Assembly (NCBI GenBank): GCA_032718475.1
Contig: JAUCBJ010003584.1
Location: 1 to 23,101 of the forward strand
From: Nemertoderma westbladi
Lineage: Eukaryota > Xenacoelomorpha > Nemertodermatida > Nemertodermatidae
Direction of reading: 5' to 3'
DNA: 23,101 bases
Shown: positions 15,942 to 23,101 of the stretch, in pieces
How the letters are laid out: every line of letters begins with the position of its first letter
How positions within the stretch are numbered: the first letter of the stretch is position 1
Made by a program: the position numbers and the translations under genes
Notes under the pieces: generated by a model
Told to the model about the DNA's origin: nothing
Database searches by the model: none
The model's input: only the letters and a program-made list of their open reading frames with translations

Positions 15942-16094
15942 ATGTCTGATTCGGTTGTTGAAGACTACGAATCATCTTTGGCAGATTTAACTTTTAATAG
16001 TAAGCCACACATTAATATGCTGACAATTTTGGCAGAAGAAAATCAAATATTTGCTGCTCCTATAGTTCGGTTAATAGAGGCGAGATTGTTACAG
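15942..16094 (+). CDS. PCF11: PCF11 exon 1: start of the CTD-interacting domain
   Basis: Codes for 51 residues beginning MSDSVVEDYESSLADLTFNS and continuing KPHINMLTILAEENQIFAAP then IVRLIEARLLQ. The DYxSSLxDLTFNSKPHINMLTILAEEN pattern is the strongly conserved first helices of the PCF11 CID. PCF11 is a subunit of cleavage factor II; its CID binds Ser2-phosphorylated RNA polymerase II CTD and couples 3'-end cleavage to termination in the nucleus. The exon ends in CAG followed by GTTAGT, a good donor, in phase 0. The ATG gives a short N-terminal lead, and the upstream region has no better start. Confidence 0.93.
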
Positions 16095-16280
16095 GTTAGT
16101 TTTTGGATTATCGGTATGCAGGTACCGGTCAGCCGGTATGTCAAAGTACCGTACCGGCATGTTCATCCATCATTCAATTTGTTGTACCGGTAGGTGGTAG
16201 GCGGTACTATGAACAGATGAATTCGACTTGGTTGTATGAGGTAACATCCTGACATCAGACTGTCAGAACATACTGACATA

Positions 16281-17198
16281 CCAGGTTGGAATTCATGCAT
16301 GAGCGCGCAGGCAGGCAGGTACGCTTTGTTGTTTTGAAATCACCGCGCACCTGAAATTGGCTCGTCGCGCACCTCATCATATGTCATAATCCAAACAAAA
16401 TCGCGCAGCTCATGTCATGCATATCTCAAAAAATCGCACAGTTCATAAGAACAATTTTACATTCCTATTTTACAAGTTTGAGCGTTTTAAGCTTATCTTT
16501 ACGTCTGTCTGTCTGTACGTTGAATCTAGGCTTACATAATAAATGTAATTTTTGCAACATCAAAATTGTTAATATTAAAAAATATTTTTTTAATCCACTA
16601 CTATGGTGGCCCATCGGGCTCACTGCTTTTATAACAGAAAATATTATTTTAGATTACAAACAAAACATGTACCGGTAATTTCAAAAAAACGAATATTGAA
16701 ATAGGTACCAGTCTGCCAATAATACTTTGTATAGGCCTACCTAACAATTAGGCTTAAACATACAGTTGGCTTATAATTAAGTCATACTTATAATACATTG
16801 TTACTTTCTGACTTTACCTGTTTACTAACGTAACATCGGCATAGCATAGACCTAATAACAATACAACGATAGAGTACTGTAGTTAAAATACAGAAATAAA
16901 TAGACAAATTCAGCTCCGGTTGCCGGTATTACAGTATTATGGTGAAGTGATTTGACTGTTTGAAGAATTGGAAATGAGAAACTAATGCGAGCGCAGCGAG
17001 CGAAATTTTTTTGTGTATTTTCGTGATTTCAATTAATTTGTGGTGCGCATCAGAGGCAGAGCTGCGCGGTGAGGCGCAACGCGCACCTGTCTCACACCCG
17101 AACGCGCACCTGTCTCACCCAAACGCGCAACGCGCATCTGGTTTGCGGTCATTCGCGCAGGTACGCGTCCGAGTTTTGCAGCATGAATTCCAACCTGG
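16281..17198. mobile_element. hAT-like MITE in PCF11 intron 1
   Basis: 918 bp with terminal inverted repeats CCAGGTTGGAATTCATGC (left) and its near-complement at the right end (GCATGAATTCCAACCTGG, 17181-17198). Flanked by a perfect 8-bp target duplication, CTGACATA (16273-16280 and 17199-17206), the length made by hAT transposases. Subterminal regions are rich in GCGCACCTG / CGCGCAG words on both sides (16300-16400 and 17040-17165), perhaps transposase-binding repeats. There is no transposase; short open frames inside have no recognisable family. Confidence 0.8.
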
Positions 17199-17900
17199 CT
17201 GACATACCGATACGCATTTACACAATACTGCAATAGCTAATTCCTCATTCGGAGGCGTAATTTTATGCATTTTAAATCGTTTTTGCTGACTAATTTATTT
17301 TAAATATTGGTTCTTATCACTTTTGTGTGTGTACCGATGGATGGTAGTGTATCATACTGCTATATAGGCCCTACATGATTGCATTGCTATTTGCTACTGA
17401 CTTCTTACAACAATCAGTGTCGGTATTTTTGGGTTATAGAGTGACTAGGGGTACACCGCTACCGGTACTGACTGTCTGACCATGTCAGTCGGTCTGTCGG
17501 TGAGAAGTCAAAAATTGGACTTCGACTCCAGTTCAAGTCCAAAATTGGACTTCTGTGAGTCCAATATTGGACTTCAAATTAGCCAATTGTTCCAGGGCCT
17601 TGGGTAATTGGATCGGGCGGAATTTTTTTTTTTTAATCGAAAATATATCAAAAAATAAGAGTTTTGAACACGGGGACCTGAAATTCACCAGGGGGAACTT
17701 TTTTATAAGGCTTTGAATTTTTACAACAGTCATATAGCAGTATAGGGTACCGGTATAGGACTTTAAGTCCAATATTAGTCCAACTTTATGTCTAACCGCA
17801 TAGCCTTATGTACCCAGGACTTTGGAGTCTTTAGGACTAGATTAGATTATGCTCCAATAAATATTTAATTACAAATTATATTTGGTGGAAACTGGTAGCA

Positions 17901-18104
17901 ATGCCAAGTTTGCCAACTGCAGCTGCTGCTAAGGCTAACTACAGTACACAGTACAGCAGTACCTACAAACTACGATTTCGTCTAAGCCTATGGGAGCCCT
18001 ATCATAAACAGATAAAGAAATACTACAAAGTTGATGCTACCACCATCTCTTCTAATTTTTTCATACAACAGGAAGGGTACCGGTATTTTAAAACGGCTGG
18101 ATAA
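17901..18104 (+). CDS. Unassigned 67-codon open frame inside the intronic element
   Basis: Begins MPSLPTAAAAKANYSTQYSS and ends EGYRYFKTAG. The middle stretch LSLWEPYHKQIKKYYKVDAT looks more protein-like than its surroundings, with clustered aromatic and basic residues. I do not recognise it. It may be a relic of the element's own gene or chance. It contains ACCGGT words typical of non-coding sequence here, which lowers confidence. It lies in a PCF11 intron, with no splice sites that would join it to the gene. Confidence 0.2.
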   Translation: MPSLPTAAAAKANYSTQYSSTYKLRFRLSLWEPYHKQIKKYYKVDATTISSNFFIQQEGYRYFKTAG

Positions 18105-18289
18105 TGAAAGGGGATTAACTGATTAACGTGTTGGGGTCTCCACATAATAAGTACAGAAGTAACACCCGACATAAACCAATTGAGGGAAAGGAACAGGTTA
18201 CAGAGGCAGGATTTTCTAACTAAAACAATAAACGGCCTCTTTTGACTTTACCAATTGAAGGAGCCCTATCACCACATACTACTAACTAC

Positions 18290-18668
18290 AATCCAGCAAT
18301 CGGCATGCTGTATTGCAGCTGCATTATATATATAGGCCCTATTAAGAATGCTGTGCCGGCTTGTTGACAAAATTGCGCCTCCACAACTCCCTTACACTCT
18401 TACAGCCTTATCACCCATGACATTTGCTAGATCATCCGCATCTTCAAGGCCAGTGTCCTTTGAGACAGTAAGAAAGATGCGTCTCAAGAAAGTCATGGGC
18501 TGTCCACCATGCTTATTCACTCCATGGGGTGCACTAGCTGGTCCTCACGGACCTCAAGGCGGAGGCGGCTTTGTTCTAGTGTCAAGCTTGGGGGAACTAA
18601 TGAGACACCTCCAACTCCAATGTTATATAGTGTCTGGTTGGAGATGTGTGCATTGTACTTGACACAGT
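18290..18668 (-). pseudogene. RTE-like retrotransposon fragment, copy 3, scrambled
   Basis: Matches the 3' part of the copies at 430 and 5788 in pieces: 3' UTR with TATATATA inserted, then GCCGGCTTGT, CATTTGCTAGATCATCCGCA, CTCAAGAAAGTCATGGGCTG and GAGATGTGTGCATTGTACTT. Relative to those copies it has insertions (near 18391 and 18465) and a ~30-base deletion near 18530. The plus-strand open frame over it is an antisense artefact. Clearly older or more damaged than copies 1 and 2. Confidence 0.8.
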
Positions 18669-19026
18669 GAACCTAATCAAAACAATTAGTCAATAAACAT
18701 TAACTCAATAACATAATAGGTTACAGTTTACAGTAGTCTTATTTTTGCCATACGAAAATACCACAGGTATGGGCCCTAGGTATGGGTATGACTAAACTAT
18801 ACAGCTATAACTCAACTACCGCTACCGTGGTATACACCGCTAAGGGAGTCTACTGATGTCTGACTGTACGTGTGCGATCCCTGCTTATAATACTTATAAT
18901 AATTAATTTGATCATTAAAATAATGTTGCATTAATTATGTAATATATATGTACTGATACGGGATGCAGTTTTGATTGAAATACCGATATACAGTATGGCA
19001 GCATGGGTACACTTGGAGTTGTACTA
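18669..19026. other. Interior of intronic element, no gene seen
   Basis: AT-rich sequence with no supported coding frame or repeat. Confidence 0.4.
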
Positions 19027-19149
19027 AAGTCCAATATTGGACTTTGGAGTCCAAAATTGGACTTGAAGTCTAAAATTGGACTTGAAGGCCAATTTTTGAC
19101 TTCTCACCGACTGCATGTGACTACTGAACTGACAGTCTGACCATATGGT

Positions 19150-19298
19150 TGCCCTCAAGTAAAGTGATCGTTTATTGTTTTCGTTATAAAAGCCTGCCTC
19201 TGTAACCTGCTCCATTCCCTCAATTGGTAAAGTGGCCGTTCATTGTTTTGGTTCGAAACGCCTGCCTATGTAACCTGCCCCTTTCCCTCAATTGAGTG
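19150..19298 (-). repeat. ~70-bp dispersed repeat, two tandem units
   Basis: Two units about 69 bp apart, each reading in + orientation CGTTTATTGTTTTCGTTATA-like sequence, GCCTGCCTNTGTAACCTGC and TTCCCTCAATTG. This is the reverse complement of the units at 12608, 14018 and 18177. Confidence 0.75.
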
Positions 19299-19483
19299 TT
19301 TCTGTTTCAGTGTTTCTGAAAACCAACGGTGTTTTGGACACTTTTGAAAAAAATAATGTCCATCGGTACGCTATTCGCTATTGCAGTATTGTAACTTCCC
19401 CTAAATCTTGGCAGTTTGAAAAAATTACAAGGGTGCCCCTCAATAAATACAATAACAACAATAAAAAATACTTCTGGAGTAGA

Positions 19484-19503
19484 GGTACCGGCAGACCGGT
19501 ACC
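19484..19503. promoter_or_regulatory. GGTACCGG dyad, copy 2
   Basis: GGTACCGGCAGACCGGTACC, two perfect 8-bp arms around CAGA, identical to 15609-15628 and followed by CT in neither or both only for the first base (T). Could be a recurring protein-binding site or the tip of a small repeat. Confidence 0.4.
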
Positions 19504-19605
19504 TTAGAGTTTGGTTGAAGCAGATGATATAAGGATTTAGCAACTGTACAAATTTAATTTGTCTAAACAATCTAGGCCTAAATTATTATTGTGTTTTATT
19601 TTTAG

Positions 19606-19731
19606 GCACAATCTCACGAGAAACTACCTGTTCTTTACTTAATGGATTCTATAATTAAGAACGTTGGTAAGGTTTTTGTTGACCTATTTACTCAAAATAT
19701 TGTATCAAACTTCACTACTACATTCGAAAAG
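19606..19731 (+). CDS. PCF11: PCF11 exon 2: CID helices with the DSI motif
   Basis: Codes for 42 residues, AQSHEKLPVLYLMDSIIKNV then GKVFVDLFTQNIVSNFTTTF and EK (residues 52-93 of the gene model). EKLPVLYLMDSIIKNVG is the hallmark of PCF11 CIDs; the D-S-I triplet (D65, S66, I67) matches the residues known in yeast Pcf11 to contact the phosphorylated CTD. Acceptor TTTTTAG before GCA and donor AAG followed by GTTAGT are both good, phase 0 at both ends. The reading joins exon 1 without a gap. Confidence 0.93.
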
Positions 19732-20809
19732 GTTAGTATTTTATCGATTTAGCCATATTTATCGGATTCAGGTGATAATTATTATTATAATTACTCAGAG
19801 GAATCAGTTAAAGACATCCATAAAGTATATTGTTACTTATTGGTCGGCATCCAATGTCGCTTAATTCAGTAATTGAATTGTCCAATTACGTTGTTTTAGT
19901 TATCAAATTTATATTCAAAAGGATTGGACGTGAGCCATGTTTGTTGTTTTGTTAGTATATTTTCAATGATATATAAATTTTATTTCCTCTGCGGGAATAA
20001 CAACTTTCATCCTTCCTTTAAAAAACTTTGGACTCGTCCCGAATACAAATAAGAACATAACAAATATATATATATTATATTTTTTGATTGATTGATGAGC
20101 TCTTGCGAGCTCGTATATTTGTTGTATAATAATATACAATACATACAGTACTAAGTGAAACCGCGCCATGTAAATATCGGCCTCCCACTAACCTATTAAT
20201 GAACCATCTACTCTACCCTTCTGTAAATCCTGTAAATCCAACCCCGCCTGGTAATCCACACATACAGGATTGTTTGTGCGAATGTGAGGAGCCCCAGATG
20301 ATTAAATTTCTTATAAAATTTTAGAGAAATTAATAAATTTATTTTGCTTGTATAGGAATTATACGAACAGGTAAAAGATTCAAACAGAAATTAATGACGG
20401 TTATGACATGAGTTGTTGTCTTATGTTTTAGTTTATTTTATTATTTATTTAATTGATGATTCTGAGTTATAAGAGTCGGAGTCGATGACGATTAGATACA
20501 TCTATGTTTAAATTGAGCCAAGGAAGTTGATTGTTTCCTAATTGATCCTGAGGTATATATATAAGAGCTGGGGCTTGCTAGATGGTGGTATTTTGAGCAT
20601 ACGATGTTCTGAGCAACGGCAAATGATAATATGAGGTATAACGTGTTGGATAACAGTGAATTTGTCTATTAATAATCAATTTCAAGCTAACTCAAATTGG
20701 CAGTTTTATTAAAGATTTTCTATGTGTAAAAATTATATTACACGTAAATGAAAACTCTTCTATAGCTCTGGAATGCATAGATGTGTAAATAATGCCTCGG
20801 TGTGAGCTT

Positions 20810-22097
20810 TTTGAAATGGTGATAGTTTCACATCTCTCCTTCTAGCTAGGTGGGTCGGAATTTTAATTTCTGCTCTCGTTTTTAACGTGTGTCTGTCGAT
20901 ATTTCACCAGTTACACCAGTTATTCTTCAACCTTATAGTGATTTGTTGGTACTGTTAGAAAGCTGGCCATGCAAGGATTCGAAATATGTAACACAATCTG
21001 AATTTAGTCGTATAATAGCTGAGATATGGGCGTTCTAAAGTTGCATGGATTTGCACCTGTTAAGGCAATTTTATTATATTTAATAAATACCGGTACACCA
21101 TGTGCTGGGACATTTTGTTTATGTATGAATGAAAAGCTACACGTTCGCGGAGCCTTCGCGCAGCACGTGACTTAGCTAACCCCAGAAAGGTTAACCCGGG
21201 AAAGCTGTAATCCGAGTAATTGTTTCTGTTTGCTCTACGATTTCGTTAGCTTGCCTACTTGTTCTAGTTCAGCAATGCTCATTGGACACTTTTACCGAAT
21301 TTCACATGAATCTGATGGATGGTTATATAATTACAGCTACAGGCACTTCTTCATTTCTGCCAATTTGGATGCCAAACAGGATAGAGGAACTATACTAGTC
21401 TGCCTGTGTGTACAATTTCGAAACCTTTGACAGGCCACATGTTTACCAAGTTTGATTTAATTTCATCAAGGATTCGCCGACTTTTTTCGGTTTTTATCGA
21501 AAGTCTGAAACTACCGGTACTGACTGACAGCCTGTACTATTTGTAATCCACATTTCAGATTCTGTCTAAACTTTCGACGGACTACATAAGTACCAAGTTT
21601 GGTTTAATTTCACCAAGGAATGACCCAGTTATTAGCGATCGAAAATTTACGACGACGATGACGACGACAGACAACTCGTTAATATTACCCATATAATAAG
21701 GCTCTCTTACTTCGTAGCTCGCCCCGCATAATACTATGATTAACGAGATATTGCATTGTTGCCCAGCTATGTAGGGATAGACTAAATGTTCTAGAATTTA
21801 ATAAAATAGCCTCGCGCAGGTTCAAAACCAACTTATAAACATATATATCTATATTATAGCTATCTCTATATCTCATCTATTTCAGATTGTGTTACACGTT
21901 TGCAATCCTTGCATGGCCAGCTTTCTAACAGTACCAAAAAATCACAAAGTTTGAAGAATAAAACTGCGGCGGTGAAACTGGTGCAATATCGCAGGAGACA
22001 TCTTTTTCAAACGCTTGTATCTAAAAATGAGAGCAAAAATTAAAATTCTGGCTCACCCACCCAGGAGGAGTTACGTGAAACTATCTCTATTTCAAAT
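20810..22097. mobile_element. Foldback-like inverted repeat in PCF11 intron 2
   Basis: Arms 20810-21000 and 21880-22097 match in reverse complement. Shared landmarks are GATAGTTTCAC, GAATTTTAATTTCTGCTCTC-like sequence and GTACTGTTAGAAAGCTGGCC then ATGCAAGGATT. Several small insertions separate the arms. The ~880-bp middle contains the dispersed repeat at 21120-21665. No transposase and no convincing target duplication, so it may be a foldback transposon or two inverted insertions of one repeat. Confidence 0.6.
21120..21665 (+). repeat. Dispersed repeat with duplicated ACCAAGTTT segment
   Basis: Two related segments, ACCTTTGACAGGCCACATGT then TTACCAAGTTTGATTTAATT (21422-21462) and ACTTTCGACGGACTACATAA then GTACCAAGTTTGGTTTAATT (21570-21610). 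They resemble 10940-10990. The region ends in GACGACGATGACGACGACAG. The 66-codon open frame at 21230-21430 has no recognised family. Confidence 0.5.
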
Positions 22098-22147
22098 GCC
22101 ATGCAATCCCACTAAGGGTGAGATTGGAGTGGTGGGGGGTGGGCCAC

Positions 22148-22149
<2 letters not shown>

Positions 22150-22178
<29 letters not shown>
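22150..22178 (+). repeat. G29 homopolymer
   Basis: An uninterrupted run of 29 G, preceded by GGTGGGGGGTGGGCC. Potential G-quadruplex and a likely site of length error in assembly. Confidence 0.8.
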
Positions 22179-22848
22179 AGGAACCTGAATAAAGACAATA
22201 TATTCCAGGACATGGTGTATGTATAACTTACCATACCACTACTAACTACTACAATCCCTACATACCAGTGATGTCACCACTAGACCCACCCTCGTCTACT
22301 TAACAATAAACACACTATATAAAGCGCTAATCTCAAGTATTAGATATCAAGTGATAATGTCACGTCGCTTTAACTGAATGAAGTAAAGATTAATTAATTG
22401 GCCATCATACATTATACATGATATCAGCAATGAGGATGTGCATACTAATCAAGTTTTTTTATATTTATGTTTTAATAGAACCTTATACAATCGAACTCGA
22501 CTAGTTGATAAAGTAAATCGGTAAAAAGTTGTTAAATTCTGCGTTTGTCGGCTATGTGGGTTGTCGGAGTAACGCGCAGTTGTACATATTACCTAAACCA
22601 ATACCGGTACTTAATGTCAGGCTTTGTAACTGTATATCCGAATTAATTCGAAATTACCGTAAGATGGTAGCGGGTAACTTCCTATGCGCGAGCCTTTAAT
22701 CAGTATATAAGAATATAACTAAGATTACCGAAGGAATACTGAACTCAGATTATATATATATATCACACGGTTAAACCGCCGCAACCTAGCATTAAGTTAC
22801 TTTATTTTTACACCGTCTTTAAATGAATAATATTTTATTATGTTACAG

Positions 22849-23101
22849 GTAGACGAGAGAACTCGACAGGCCATGTACAAGTTGCGATTAACTTGGATGG
22901 AATATTTCCCTCACCGTAAACTGGAGGCCGTCGACGTGCGAGTTAAGCAGATCGACCCGGCTTGGCCTAGTAGTTCCCGGTGCTGTGGTACCGGTTCCAG
23001 ACCTGGGCCCACCCGACTCAGTAATCACGGGTCCCATCGCACCGCCACTAACCTCTACACCGTCGGCAATTTACATCACCTTCAGAGTACTCTCGACCAT
23101 T
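22849..23101 (+). CDS. PCF11: PCF11 exon 3 (partial): end of the CID
   Basis: Reads VDERTRQAMYKLRLTWMEYF then PHRKLEAVDVRVKQIDPAWP (residues 94-133), the last CID helices; V-D-E-x-T-R and D-P-A-W-P are conserved PCF11 landmarks. Acceptor TTACAG precedes GTA, phase 0, matching exon 2. After DPAWP the same frame stays open to the window edge, but its composition (SSSRCCGTGSRPGPTRLSNH) is not obviously PCF11-like. The next frame over is also open and gives a Pro/Val-rich linker with PPLTSTPSAIYI, closer to the expected linker. An indel, or an exon end near 22976, is possible. The gene continues beyond 23101. Confidence 0.85.

Larger units (their letters stand above)
17483..19134. mobile_element. 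Inverted-repeat element with TTGGACTT repeats
   Basis: GTCGGTGAGAAGTCAAAAAT plus TGGAC (17496-17520) pairs with 19087-19111 with one mismatch. The outermost tips TGTCAGT (17483 and, in reverse complement, 19134) are flanked by GTCTGACCA on both sides (17474-17482 and 19135-19143), a possible 9-bp target duplication, although GTCTGAC words are common here. Both arms contain AAGTCCAATATTGGACTT-type palindromes (17550-17575, 17759-17781 and 19028-19080). The interior carries an unassigned open frame (17901-18104), one ~70-bp repeat unit (18177-18260) and RTE-like copy 3. No transposase was recognised. Confidence 0.6.
16095..19605 (+). other. PCF11 intron 1
   Basis: 3,511 bp from donor GTTAGT to acceptor TTTTTAG, phase 0. 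It carries a hAT-like MITE (16281-17198), an inverted-repeat element (17483-19134) with an RTE-like fragment inside, ~70-bp repeat units (19150-19298) and a second copy of the GGTACCGG dyad (19484-19503). No host exon was recognised within it. Confidence 0.85.
19732..22848 (+). other. PCF11 intron 2
   Basis: 3,117 bp from GTTAGT to acceptor ATTATGTTACAG, phase 0. It holds a long inverted repeat (20810-22097), a dispersed-repeat pair inside it and a G29 run. 19732-20809 and 22180-22848 hold no recognised gene; the former includes the small palindrome GAGCTCTTGCGAGCTC (20097-20112), the latter a short TA tract near 22753. Confidence 0.85.

Noticed and set aside
17011-17202. Open frames on both strands over GC-rich words in intron 1
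   Set aside because: They fall in the subterminal GCGCACCTG repeats of the hAT-like MITE and have no family resemblance.
18348-18662. 104-codon plus-strand open frame
   Set aside because: Antisense to the RTE-like copy 3 fragment.

Overview
This is a 23.1-kb window of animal nuclear DNA, AT-rich and full of repeats. It contains one recognisable host gene. Three exons on the + strand (15942-16094, 19606-19731, 22849-23101) have matching splice phases and encode the N-terminal CTD-interacting domain of PCF11, the cleavage and polyadenylation factor. The gene runs off the right edge. Everything else I can identify is transposon, transposon debris or tandem repeat. The intron-rich gene, non-LTR retrotransposons, piggyBac, hAT-like and MULE-like elements, and many short ACCGGT-containing words suggest an invertebrate metazoan, probably marine. 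I cannot name the species from this sequence.

Layout, left to right. (1) 57-429 is a 49-bp minisatellite, split by a 5'-truncated RTE-like retrotransposon (430-1830) with a 10-bp target duplication. (2) 2425-2905 is an AT-rich repeat whose inverted partner lies at 15025-15505, so the pair brackets about 12 kb of nested elements. (3) 2930-6670 is a MULE-type element with long inverted arms, a perfect 9-bp target duplication, a transposase fragment, a LINE tail and a second RTE-like insertion. (4) 6875-10412 is a foldback-type element whose arms are 10-bp tandem arrays. A nearly complete piggyBac element (7511-10122, TTAA target) has landed inside it; its transposase keeps the DDD triad and the C-terminal Cys-rich domain but has one frameshift. 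(5) 11030-14875 is a TTGCTCGTTG-type array opened by an element at 11998-14619, which itself hosts a second foldback element (12708-14017). That element shares its terminal 16 bases with the one at 6875 but has completely different arm repeats. (6) 15506-15941 is the region just upstream of PCF11.

PCF11 intron 1 (3.5 kb) holds a hAT-like MITE with an 8-bp target duplication, an inverted-repeat element built of TTGGACTT-type words, and a third, scrambled RTE-like fragment. Intron 2 (3.1 kb) holds another long inverted repeat.

The most interesting signal is the set of 9-bp-duplicating inverted-repeat elements. Several have tandem arrays for arms, and two related elements have swapped the array while keeping the same tips. 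This resembles the architecture known from Drosophila FB elements. All boundaries and families were read by eye, with no database search.
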